A stretch of DNA of 64,000 bases from Sphaerothrix epifaneia (GTDB lineage Bacteria; Cyanobacteriota; Cyanobacteriia; Phormidesmidales; Phormidesmidaceae), in assembly GCF_042788235.1 (NCBI RefSeq), contig NZ_JBHZOL010000021.1:1-64000 (forward strand). Direction: 5' to 3'. The translations under genes and the position numbers were made by a program. Shown in pieces: positions 26,605-34,587 of the stretch. How positions within the stretch are numbered: position 1 is the stretch's first letter; the number at the start of each line of letters is the position of its first letter. A model generated the notes under the pieces. The model had not been told where the DNA came from, did not search any database, and saw only the letters and a program-made list of their open reading frames with translations.

Positions 26605-27615
26605 TTAGGCGGCATGATAGGTTCCCATCAGGTAAAGCAACGCCATACGCACGGCCACACCGCTGGTTACCTGCTGGCTGACCAAGCTCAAAGCTGGATC
26701 ATCCATAACATCAGAGCTAATTTCAACGCCTCGGTTAGTGGGGCCGGGATGCAGTAGCTTCACCTGAGGCTGGCAGACCGCTAGGCGATCGCGCGTGATG
26801 CCAAACTGCTGATGATACTCGCGTAGGCTGGGCAGCAAATGCTGGGTCATGCGCTCATGCTGAAGCCTCAAGGCCATGACAAAATCAGCCCCTTCTAAGG
26901 CGGGCGGCAGCGTTGCATGTAAATGTACCTGACGCGGCTGATCGCTCCCCGCGATCGCCGTTTGAAATGGTAGAGCAAACTGGGCAGGCAACAGGGTCGG
27001 CGGAGCCACCAGATGAACCGAAGCGCCGCAGGCCGTCAGGCTCCAGAGGTTTGAGCGGGCTACGCGGGAATGTAAGATATCGCCAACAATGACAATTTTT
27101 TTCCCCTTTAATAAATGGATACTGGGCGCTTCTGCATCTAATACCGTACAGAGTGTAAATAAGTCTAAAAGCGCCTGAGACGGGTGAGCATGTTGACCGT
27201 CCCCAGCATTAAGCACCCCTACAGCCGCACCCAAACGGGCTAATTCACGGGCGATGGCTAAGGGCACCCCTGCTTGCTGATGGCGAATCACCATCAAATC
27301 AGTGCCCATCGCCAGATAGGTTTTGGCTGTATCTAAAATCGTTTCGCCTTTGCTCAAAGAAGATGTGCCGGGGGCAAAGTTGAGAATATCGGCAGACAGT
27401 CGTTTAGCGGCTAGCTCAAAACTGCTACGGGTGCGAGTAGACGGCTCAAAAAACAAGTTAGTTACCACTTGCCCCTGCAGGGCGGGCACTTTTTTAGTGC
27501 GGCGAGACAAAACTTGCCGAAAACTTTCGGCTGTCTGGATAACCGTTTCATACTCCGCTGGCGTAAAGCTTTCAAGAGAAATGATGTGCTGGCGATGCCA
27601 GGTTGTCTCCGCCAT
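26605..27615 (-). CDS. pyrB: aspartate carbamoyltransferase catalytic chain
   Basis: Pyrimidine synthesis: carbamoyl phosphate plus aspartate to N-carbamoylaspartate. 336 residues from ATG 27615, with GGAGAC about ten bases upstream; the longer frame to 27729 overlaps the divergent gene and lacks homology. FEPSTRTRSSFE (carbamoyl-phosphate loop), GDGQHAHPSQALLDLFT, KIVIVGDILHSRVARS and LHPGPTNRGVEI are the family motifs. Its start region faces the lipoprotein gene at 27712 across 96 bases. Confidence 0.97.
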   Translation of the reverse strand: MAETTWHRQHIISLESFTPAEYETVIQTAESFRQVLSRRTKKVPALQGQVVTNLFFEPSTRTRSSFELAAKRLSADILNFAPGTSSLSKGETILDTAKTYLAMGTDLMVIRHQQAGVPLAIARELARLGAAVGVLNAGDGQHAHPSQALLDLFTLCTVLDAEAPSIHLLKGKKIVIVGDILHSRVARSNLWSLTACGASVHLVAPPTLLPAQFALPFQTAIAGSDQPRQVHLHATLPPALEGADFVMALRLQHERMTQHLLPSLREYHQQFGITRDRLAVCQPQVKLLHPGPTNRGVEISSDVMDDPALSLVSQQVTSGVAVRMALLYLMGTYHAA

Positions 27616-27711
27616 AGTGACCGTGTCTCCAGTAGACTCAAAACAGGAATTGCTACAGTAAAGGACATCCCCTTCGCACCAAGCGTATTCCGTAACCCAG
27701 TATTCCACTTG

Positions 27712-28266
27712 ATGAGGCAGGCAAATCATCCATTCTGGTTTCTAGCTATTAGCCTTGGGCTATTGGCCGCTGGCTGCGATCGCTCCAGCCAACTTAATCG
27801 CGGCGATCGCGCCTCATCTACTTCAACGGCTAATGCTGAAGCAACCGCCCCTTCTACACCCGCCGACAGAATTACTGCTCCGACCGCCGCCCTGCCTACT
27901 ACAGCCAAACCCCAAACAGCCGTAACTATTTACCGCGTCGATAGCACCTGTAGCGATTTTGTTCCTCAAGTGGTGCAGGTTGAAAGCGACCAAGCGATCG
28001 AACAAGCCATCAGCCAAGTGCTCAGCCAAGAGCAAACCGGGATTGGATTTGATTTAGCGGGCTACCGCATTAACGTTGAAACCAGCAGCGGAGAAGCCAC
28101 TATTGATCTGCGCCTATCTCCTCAGTCGCAGCGGCAACTGGTGTCGCTTTCGAGTTGTGAGCAGTTGGCGCTTTTTGGTAGTTTGCGAGAAACCCTGTTG
28201 CGCAATCCAGATTGGAATATTCGCTCTGTGCAATTTACGGAGCGGGGCAAAGCCATTGTTCTTTAG
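27712..28266 (+). CDS. GerMN-like domain lipoprotein
   Basis: 184 residues from ATG 27712. The signal MRQANHPFWFLAISLGLLAA ends in the lipobox AAGC. A Ser/Thr/Ala-rich linker (about 30-75) is followed by a domain of about 110 residues: VTIYRVDSTCSDFVPQVVQV, AISQVLSQEQTGIGFD, VETSSGEATIDLRLS. This pattern (Ile/Val-Tyr, a helix, then GxATIDL) resembles the GerMN fold. The two Cys (STCSD and SSCEQ) may pair. Divergent from pyrB; role unknown. Confidence 0.7.
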   Translation: MRQANHPFWFLAISLGLLAAGCDRSSQLNRGDRASSTSTANAEATAPSTPADRITAPTAALPTTAKPQTAVTIYRVDSTCSDFVPQVVQVESDQAIEQAISQVLSQEQTGIGFDLAGYRINVETSSGEATIDLRLSPQSQRQLVSLSSCEQLALFGSLRETLLRNPDWNIRSVQFTERGKAIVL

Positions 28267-28270
28267 GGTT

Positions 28271-28867
28271 TTAAGGTTTTGAAACCGCTGGTGAATTGGC
28301 TAAGTACCAGCGCCACGGCAAGTCAGTGGCTTGACTCAAACCAATCCGCGTAGTTTGTACCAGTGGTTGGCTTAGTGTCGTTGGGCGATGTTCCAACCAT
28401 AACCCAGTTTCCGGCGCTAGCACCGCACCATTAAACTGCTGATCGATTTTTAGCAACCGACAAAGTTTGCCAGGGCCAGCAGCGGCTCGGTGGGGCGCTT
28501 GGTGGTCTTTGGGGCTAGCCCAAGGTGGCAGATGGCTAAGCTGCACCGCCCGAATTAAAACGGCGCTGGCTAGACCGGGGCAGTCAGTCACTACGTTGAA
28601 GCAGTGATAAAGGCCGTAAATGAGATACACATAACTCAACCCGGCTCTACCGAACATGGCGGCATTGCGGCGGGTCTGCCCTCGGTACCCGTGGCAGGCA
28701 GGATCAGTGGGCGTATAGGCTTCGGTTTCTACAATCTGCGATCGCAGGCAGCAACCATCAGCTAGCGATCGCACCAGCGTACAGCCCACTAAATCAGGGG
28801 CGACTTCGGTAGCAGGTCGGGCTAGCCACAGGGTATCTACGATGGAGTCAGGTCTAGAAACCGACAT
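28271..28867 (-). CDS. 3-methyladenine DNA glycosylase, AAG/MPG family
   Basis: 198 residues. Base excision repair of alkylated purines. The conserved catalytic region (QIVETEAYTPTDPACHGYRG, with the Glu of VETEAY), AMFGRAGLSYVYLIYGLYHC and GPGKLCRLL near the C-terminus mark the AAG family. ATG 28867 is the only start. Its stop is 5 bases from the convergent lipoprotein gene. Confidence 0.93.
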   Translation of the reverse strand: MSVSRPDSIVDTLWLARPATEVAPDLVGCTLVRSLADGCCLRSQIVETEAYTPTDPACHGYRGQTRRNAAMFGRAGLSYVYLIYGLYHCFNVVTDCPGLASAVLIRAVQLSHLPPWASPKDHQAPHRAAAGPGKLCRLLKIDQQFNGAVLAPETGLWLEHRPTTLSQPLVQTTRIGLSQATDLPWRWYLANSPAVSKP

Positions 28868-28998
28868 GAAGCGTAACTGTTGTTTTGAAATAGGACTTGG
28901 TAGGATTGGGAAGGTAACAAACCTGTAAAGTGACAGCTCACTCGCTGGCTGGATCTCACCTGATTAACAAGTTTTATCAAGACATCGGATTAATATCT

Positions 28999-29121
28999 AT
29001 GGAACTCAAAGTGCTTTTACTCGTTCTTGCCGCCGTGTTTGTGCCTGCCTGCTTATTTTTTGGCTCAAAGAACGGTTTTTACAACACTAAAGACTATCAC
29101 GGTAACGGCTCTGCTCATTAG
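28999..29121 (+). CDS. small single-span membrane protein
   Basis: 40 residues from ATG 28999; the longer frame from 28930 has no reason to be coding. MELKVLLLVLAAVFVPACLF is a membrane helix, followed by FGSKNGFYNTKDYHGNGSAH, a hydrophilic tail with a distinct motif (NGFY, DYHGNGSAH). I believe this pattern recurs in cyanobacteria as a conserved small protein. Size and layout are like photosystem or cytochrome low-mass subunits, but it does not match any I know (PsbX, PsbY, PsbM, PsaM, PetN). Confidence 0.6.
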   Translation: MELKVLLLVLAAVFVPACLFFGSKNGFYNTKDYHGNGSAH

Positions 29122-29177
29122 GTCAAGCGGCTGCTAGCGAAGCGGCCTGAGTTACTGCGCCTATTCAGTGATTTATC

Positions 29178-30842
29178 GTGACTGATCTGTCTTGCTTGCC
29201 CTACAGCGTTGGCCACGACGCCGAGGGTGTTTGTTTGCAGGTACACATGGGGCCTCACCGCATCTTACTAGACTGCGGTTTAATTGGAGAGTCTTCGCTG
29301 GGCTGGGCAAACGAGGCTCAAGCACCCGCTGATTGGGTGCTGTGCAGTCATGCCCACGCGGATCATGCTCGGGGGCTTTTGGCTTTTCATCGCCAGTTTC
29401 CCCAAGTCCCCATTTACGGTAGCGAAGTGACGGCTCATTTGCTGCCACTCAATTGGCCGGATCAGCCCCTAGCCGAGGTAGACTTTTGCCATGCTTTGCC
29501 TTGGCGGACGCCAATTGAGGTGGCCGAAGGATTGAGCATTCAGTTATGGCCGGCTGGTCACCTACCAGGAGCGGCTGCTTTTTTGCTGAGTTACGCCACG
29601 GCTCAGCGCACCTACACGCTATTTTATACAGGCGATTTTTTTCTCTCTAATTCGCGGCTGGTAGAAGGGATGCCGCTGGATGACCTGCGCGGCCTCAAAC
29701 CCGATGTGCTGATTTTAGAAGGAAGCTATGGGGCGGTTCGCTATCCCCATCGGCGGCAGCAAGAAAACCAGCTAGCCACCCGGATCAATCAGTTCTTAGC
29801 CGCTAACTACGCCGTTTTGCTGCCGGTTCCAACAGTTGGGTTAGGCCAAGAGTTGTTGATGTTGTTGCGTAGCCACCATCATTTTACCGGGCGCAATATC
29901 AATATCTGGGTAGACGCGGCGATCGCGGCTGGCTGCGATGCCTATTTAGAACTGCTGCCTCATTTTCCCAGTAGCGTCCAAAATTTTGCCCGTTATCAGC
30001 CCCTTTTTTGGGATGAGCGAGTTTTGCCGCGCGTGCGACGTTTAGCCAGCGACGAACGACCTGACTTCTCAGTTCCCAGTATTGTTCTGGCTCACCACCG
30101 TAGCGATCTGAACCGCTACTGGCAGCAACGCGATCGCCGCTGGATTACCTTTGTTCCAGAAACAGCCCCCTGGGAAACCTTAAAAGCGAATACAGCGGTA
30201 ACCCCAGCGGCTGAACTTACGCCTGCGCGCTCTAGCCCGCGAATTGAACCTTATTTACTCTCAAGCCACTGCGATCGCGCTGGCACAACGCAGCTTATTC
30301 ACAATCTCCGTCCGCAACACGTCGTCTTTGTGCATGGCTCCACCAGTCAGCTCACAGAGCTAACTAACTTAGAAGAGTTGCAAAGTCGCTACCAGCTTCA
30401 CCTACCCTCAACAGGCAGCCTAGTTGAATTGCCGATTGGAGAAATGTTTTTACAGCCAGCGGCTCCCGAAATTGTGCATGAGGGCGAAATTACCGAAACC
30501 GCTGACGAAATCACCATCACCTTACCGCCGTCTATTGCCGAAGATGCCCGCTGGCTGCAGCTAGCAGATACGGGGCTAGTCGAAGCCCGCTGGCAAGGTG
30601 AAGACCTGGTGCTTAAAGGCATTAGCCAGCAGTCTTTGCTTCAGCGGGGGGCAGAGAGCCAGCCTCAATTCACGTTAGACTGCTGCGCCACCTGTACCTA
30701 CTTCAAAGAACAGCATTGCTGGAATCAGGCGTCTCCCCTGTTTCGCTTTAAGGTGTCGCCTGAAGGCTACTGCCCAGCCTTTGAACCTGCCGCCGAAGGC
30801 TCAATTGAGGGCAGCGATCGCGCCCCCAAACCAGCACCTTAA
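29178..30842 (+). CDS. MBL-fold nuclease-like protein with C-terminal Cys-rich domain
   Basis: 554 residues from GTG 29178. Metallo-beta-lactamase core: SHAHADHARG (His58, His60, Asp62, His63), later GHLPGAAAF and TGDFFL, then a beta-CASP-like insert with LEGSYG and the late HCDRAGTTQLI and VHGSTSQL. This is the layout of RNase J/CPSF-type nucleases, though no RNase J C-terminal domain is present. Instead, after an acidic linker, the last 53 residues hold Cys502, Cys503, Cys506, Cys514 and Cys532 (CxxC, then two single Cys) that could bind Zn or Fe-S. Role: RNA or DNA processing is likely, but the substrate is unknown. Confidence 0.8.
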   Translation: MTDLSCLPYSVGHDAEGVCLQVHMGPHRILLDCGLIGESSLGWANEAQAPADWVLCSHAHADHARGLLAFHRQFPQVPIYGSEVTAHLLPLNWPDQPLAEVDFCHALPWRTPIEVAEGLSIQLWPAGHLPGAAAFLLSYATAQRTYTLFYTGDFFLSNSRLVEGMPLDDLRGLKPDVLILEGSYGAVRYPHRRQQENQLATRINQFLAANYAVLLPVPTVGLGQELLMLLRSHHHFTGRNINIWVDAAIAAGCDAYLELLPHFPSSVQNFARYQPLFWDERVLPRVRRLASDERPDFSVPSIVLAHHRSDLNRYWQQRDRRWITFVPETAPWETLKANTAVTPAAELTPARSSPRIEPYLLSSHCDRAGTTQLIHNLRPQHVVFVHGSTSQLTELTNLEELQSRYQLHLPSTGSLVELPIGEMFLQPAAPEIVHEGEITETADEITITLPPSIAEDARWLQLADTGLVEARWQGEDLVLKGISQQSLLQRGAESQPQFTLDCCATCTYFKEQHCWNQASPLFRFKVSPEGYCPAFEPAAEGSIEGSDRAPKPAP

Positions 30843-30858
30843 AATTTAGCGGACAAAA

Positions 30859-31170
30859 TTAGTCAGCATTGGATTCAGGATAGCGATCGCGAATTTGCTC
30901 CGATTCAGGACATTCATCTGAAACAAAAAGCTCGACATCGCCTCGGGGCACGGTCGATAGTTTTTTGGTGATAGCTCCAATGCTTTCAATTCGAACCATC
31001 TCTTCCCAAGAGCAAGTTTCGTCTTCTTCTTCGCTTTCGTAGCGAATAGTTACCAGCTCTCCTTCAATGTCTAAAATGCGGGCACGTTCAATCCACCGTT
31101 GCTGATCCCGCAGAAAGATCCAAACCTCAGTTTCGTCACAGCAGAGTTGGTAGATCTTGCGGTGTAGCAT
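30859..31170 (-). CDS. small conserved cyanobacterial protein (possibly DUF6679)
   Basis: 103 residues, soluble and acidic. MLHRKIYQLCCDETEVWIFL and RDQQRWIERARILDIEGELV are strongly patterned and, as I recall, shared by many cyanobacteria. The tail ends CPESEQIRDRYPESNAD. It has a possible SH3-like beta fold in the first 70 residues. The role is unknown; I would not name a function. ATG 31170 is clear. Convergent with the MBL gene, 17 bases away. Confidence 0.7.
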   Translation of the reverse strand: MLHRKIYQLCCDETEVWIFLRDQQRWIERARILDIEGELVTIRYESEEEDETCSWEEMVRIESIGAITKKLSTVPRGDVELFVSDECPESEQIRDRYPESNAD

Positions 31171-31613
31171 GAATTCTCCTCAGCTAAAAACGCTTTTAAC
31201 AATGATTTTGAGGGATGAGATTCGGCAACTGCGGTCACTCGAACCTTTTGAGTGATCGATTTAAGAAATTAGCAATTTAATAAATCCAGGGTTTTGAATA
31301 AGAGGTAGCCTTTGCCATGACTCATCACCAAGTTTCCCAAAATCAAGCGCTTTCTTAGTGTAGATGTAATCACTTCGATTGAGGTGAAGAAACTGTAATT
31401 GCAGCCTAGCCTCATTAAAACCTGAGTTGGGCTAATTGCAAAGTCAACAGCAGACAACCCCGTTTGGCACTACAAAATTGAGGTTATCTTTGATACTGGG
31501 CTAGCTTCATTCTAGCAAGGGGCTTGGTAAAAACGCTGGTGAAGCAATGGCAAAACGACAGCGCCATCGTTAGGATAAAAGCCCACTCTAATTGTGAAAC
31601 GGAGGCAAAAGCT
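31171..31613. other. gene-free stretch between two divergent genes
   Basis: 443 bases. Contains the short stem TCACTC/GAGTGA (31235-31240 with 31250-31255) upstream of the small gene at 31170. The 62-codon minus-strand frame at 31269-31457 has no start, ribosome site or motif that I trust. The last dozen bases (GGAGG at 31601-31605) are the ribosome site of the creatininase-like gene. Confidence 0.35.
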
Positions 31614-32363
31614 GTGCTGCTACATCTAAGCACCTGGCCAGAAGTTGAAGCTTATCTGCAGCGATCGCAGGGAATAATTTTTCCCATCGGCTCGACTGAA
31701 CAGCATGGCCCAACAGGACTTATAGGCACCGATGCGATTTGTGCCGAAGCTATTGCCAAAGCTGTGGGTGAAACCACAGCAGCTCTGGTTGGGCCAACTA
31801 TCAATGTGGGCATGGCTCTGCACCATACGGCCTTTCCGGGTAGTCTGAGTCTGCGTCCTAGTACCTTAATTGCGCTGATTCAAGATTATGTAAAACCGCT
31901 GGTTCGAGCTGGGTTTACCCGCTTTTTTTTCATTAACGGTCATGGCGGCAATGTAGCCACGCTTAAAGCGGCTTTCTCTGAAACCTACGCCGCTCTTTTA
32001 GAGCTAAACTGGCCCCAAGCCGAGCAGGTGCGCTGCCAGGTAGCTAACTGGTATATGAGTAAATCGGTCATGCAGCTTGCCCAAGAGCTATACGGCCATC
32101 AAGAAGGCTCCCATGCGACCCCTAGCGAAGTGGCGCTGACCCAGTATGTCTACCCCGAAGCTATTAAGGCAGCGGTTCTCGATCCGCTGCTTGCTCCGTC
32201 CGGCCATCCGATTTACAACGCGATCGATTTTCGTCGCCATTACCCTGATGGCCGCATGGGCTCTAATCCGGATCTGGCTACCCCCGAACACGGGCAATCG
32301 CTATATGAAGCCGCCGTCAAAGATTTGAGCAATACCTATCTGCAATTTTTGGCACAGTCCTAA
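31614..32363 (+). CDS. creatininase-family amidohydrolase
   Basis: 249 residues from GTG 31614, chosen because GGAGG ends eight bases upstream and the family begins LLHLSTWPEVE; the frame from 31524 extends into the leader. The Zn-site motifs GSTEQHGPTGLIGTDA, HHTAFPGSLSLRPS and INGHGGNVATL are intact, and EGSHATPSEVALTQ follows. The family contains creatinine amidohydrolases and ring-opening enzymes of cofactor pathways (FAPy deformylase type); most cyanobacterial members are uncharacterised. It overlaps lgt tail-to-tail by four bases. Confidence 0.87.
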   Translation: MLLHLSTWPEVEAYLQRSQGIIFPIGSTEQHGPTGLIGTDAICAEAIAKAVGETTAALVGPTINVGMALHHTAFPGSLSLRPSTLIALIQDYVKPLVRAGFTRFFFINGHGGNVATLKAAFSETYAALLELNWPQAEQVRCQVANWYMSKSVMQLAQELYGHQEGSHATPSEVALTQYVYPEAIKAAVLDPLLAPSGHPIYNAIDFRRHYPDGRMGSNPDLATPEHGQSLYEAAVKDLSNTYLQFLAQS

Positions 32364-33196
32364 ACGCTGGGCGATCGCGGGGATCGATGTCGCCAGTAAA
32401 GACCCAAAGCGCCCCCAATAACGGCGATCGCCGACAACACATGCACCATGTTGAAGGGAGTGCCTGGAAAAAACCAGGAATCAGTTCGCAAAAACTCGAT
32501 AAAAAAGCGGCCCAGCGGATACCAGATGCCGTACATCAAGGCCAGATCACCCGCCTTGAGCTGCTTGGCAAAACGGCGTGATAACCCCAGCAGCACCACA
32601 AACCCCAGCAGGTTCCAAAGCGACTCGTAGAGAAACAAAGGATGAAACCGGGTTGAAGCCGGATAAGCAGCCAAATCGCGATAGGGGCCAATCCGGTGGA
32701 TCGGGTCTATGCTTAAACCCCAGGGTAAATCGGTGGGCGGGCCGTAGAGTTCTTGGTTGATAAAGTTACCCCAACGACCAATCGCTTGCGCCAGCGGTAA
32801 AGGTAAAGCGATCGCGTCTAGATACTTAAGCAGCGGCAATCGGCGCACTCGCGTATATAGCCATAGAGCCAGACCGCCAAAAATAAACGCGCCAAAAATA
32901 TGGATGCCTCCCCCCCAGATTTGCAAAATCTTGAGCGGATTGGCCAGATAGTAACCAATTCCTTCCGCCGTACGGGGTGACTGCACAAACACATAGTAAA
33001 GCCGCGCCCCAATAAAGCCTGGAACCAGCACCCAAATCAGCATGTCCCAAAACTTTTCAGCATCTTCGCCTTGCCGCTCAAGCCGACGACTGGCAATTAA
33101 GGCCGCCACAAAGATGGCCGTAATCATCAGCAGGCCGTACCAGCGCAGTGCAAAGGGGCCAAGCTCAAAAATGATCGGATCAACAGGGGGATACAT
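32360..33196 (-). CDS. lgt: prolipoprotein diacylglyceryl transferase
   Basis: 278 residues, integral membrane enzyme that attaches diacylglycerol to the lipobox Cys of lipoproteins. The conserved GRWGNFINQELYGPPTDLPW motif, GGLALW and the late MYGIWYPLGRFFIEFLRTDS region are present, with about seven hydrophobic segments. It shares its last four bases with the creatininase-like gene. Twelve bases separate it from the TldD-type gene upstream on the same strand, so the three genes from 36072 to 32360 may form one operon. Confidence 0.95.
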   Translation of the reverse strand: MYPPVDPIIFELGPFALRWYGLLMITAIFVAALIASRRLERQGEDAEKFWDMLIWVLVPGFIGARLYYVFVQSPRTAEGIGYYLANPLKILQIWGGGIHIFGAFIFGGLALWLYTRVRRLPLLKYLDAIALPLPLAQAIGRWGNFINQELYGPPTDLPWGLSIDPIHRIGPYRDLAAYPASTRFHPLFLYESLWNLLGFVVLLGLSRRFAKQLKAGDLALMYGIWYPLGRFFIEFLRTDSWFFPGTPFNMVHVLSAIAVIGGALGLYWRHRSPRSPSV

Positions 33197-33207
33197 GGGT
33201 TAATTGC

Positions 33208-34548
33208 TTATTCACCCGTCACGGAAAGCTGATCTACCCAGATACGCGGGCATACCCCTCCAGGGGTCACTTCCACTTCAGGCTCTACATAAATAATCGA
33301 CTTCAGCACGTCACGAAAATCGCCAGCTACGGTCGCAGACTCAATGCTGACTTTTTCACCCCGATTAATCAACCAGCCGTCAAAGGGCAGCGAAAAAGAT
33401 CCCTGCAAAGCGTTAACGCCTGCATGAAGCGCCTGGAGGTCGTCGATTAAAATGACGTTTTCAGCAGTTTCTAACTGAAACGCTGAATCAGTCGTTGTTC
33501 CCGGTAAAACATGATAAAAGTGAGGCCCAACGCTGACTTTGGCTCCAATATCAGCGTGTCCGGTGGGTTGGGCGTGCAGGCGTTTAGCAGTGCCTGCACT
33601 GTGCAGAAAATGGGTCAAGACTCCTTGCTCAATTAAAGAGATCCGCCGGGTGGGCGTGCCCTCGCCGTCAAACGTTTCAGCCGACACGTTTTCAGGATGC
33701 AAAGCATCGTCATAAAGTGAGAGCAGGGGCGAAGCAATTTGACTGCCCAGTGAATCGGGGGTGGAAAGGCTACGCTTGTCCAAAATACTTTGAGCGTTGT
33801 AAAGATTGGAAAAAGCCCCTATCAAGCTTAAGAAGGCTTCAGCCGAAAAAACGACTCGATATTTGCCAGAGCGTACCTTTTCGTAATTGAGGTGGCTAAT
33901 GGTTTTCTCTAGCGCTTCGGTCAGACAGCCTTTGATATCTAGTTCAGCCAAGCTGTGGTTGACGCGAACGGCTCCAGCCGATCGCGGTTTGCGACCTGGC
34001 TGCTCGGTTTTGCTGTAGAGGTAAAGCGAAGCATAGGAACGGGCTTCTTTGCGCAAGGCTCCCTCACTGTTGAGGTAAAAGCGATCGACATCGCGCTGGG
34101 ATAAGCCGTTATACGGAACGCTGGCGATCGCTTCGTGAGCTTCTAAAAGCTGCTTTTCAGCGGCAATGAGCTGATCAATGAGATCTGCAACAGCAGCAGG
34201 CGATCGCTTTTCTAGCTTGACTTCAGCGGTGGGGGCGGTTGCCTCAGGGCTAAAGTCGGGGATGTGTTCTTTAGCTCCAAACGTACTGGCCTCTTGAGCC
34301 GTCTTCAGCGCTAGCTCCAGCCCTTTGGGGTCAACATCGGTCGTAGTGGTTACGCCGATGAGGTGGTCATTGTTCCAAACACGGACGATAACGCTAGAAC
34401 GGTTGGACGCTTTCACCTGTTTGGGTTCGCCGCGATCGACTTGAACACTGGTTTCGTCTACTGAAGAACCGTAAATATCGTATTTACGAATTCCCAGTTT
34501 ACTGGCTGTCGATTCAGCGTAATCAGCAATTTCTTGAACAGTAGGCAT
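33208..34548 (-). CDS. pmbA: TldD/PmbA family protein (PmbA/TldE-like half)
   Basis: 446 residues from ATG 34548 (a GTG two codons earlier is possible). No HExxxH metal site, so it should be the non-catalytic TldE/PmbA subunit of a heterodimeric protease. Motifs include YGSSVDETSVQVDRGEPKQV at the start and RISLIEQGVLTHFLHSAGTA in the C-terminal half. TldD/TldE pairs degrade antitoxin or mature modified peptides in other bacteria; here the substrate is unknown. It follows tldD by 39 bases. Confidence 0.9.
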   Translation of the reverse strand: MPTVQEIADYAESTASKLGIRKYDIYGSSVDETSVQVDRGEPKQVKASNRSSVIVRVWNNDHLIGVTTTTDVDPKGLELALKTAQEASTFGAKEHIPDFSPEATAPTAEVKLEKRSPAAVADLIDQLIAAEKQLLEAHEAIASVPYNGLSQRDVDRFYLNSEGALRKEARSYASLYLYSKTEQPGRKPRSAGAVRVNHSLAELDIKGCLTEALEKTISHLNYEKVRSGKYRVVFSAEAFLSLIGAFSNLYNAQSILDKRSLSTPDSLGSQIASPLLSLYDDALHPENVSAETFDGEGTPTRRISLIEQGVLTHFLHSAGTAKRLHAQPTGHADIGAKVSVGPHFYHVLPGTTTDSAFQLETAENVILIDDLQALHAGVNALQGSFSLPFDGWLINRGEKVSIESATVAGDFRDVLKSIIYVEPEVEVTPGGVCPRIWVDQLSVTGE

Positions 34549-34587
34549 AAGCACCGTAGAAAAAGTTAGGCTTGCAATTCAATTAAC

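Noticed and set aside
31269..31457. 62-codon minus-strand frame in the gap before the creatininase-like gene
   Set aside because: Starts with TTG, has no ribosome site and shows no recognisable pattern.
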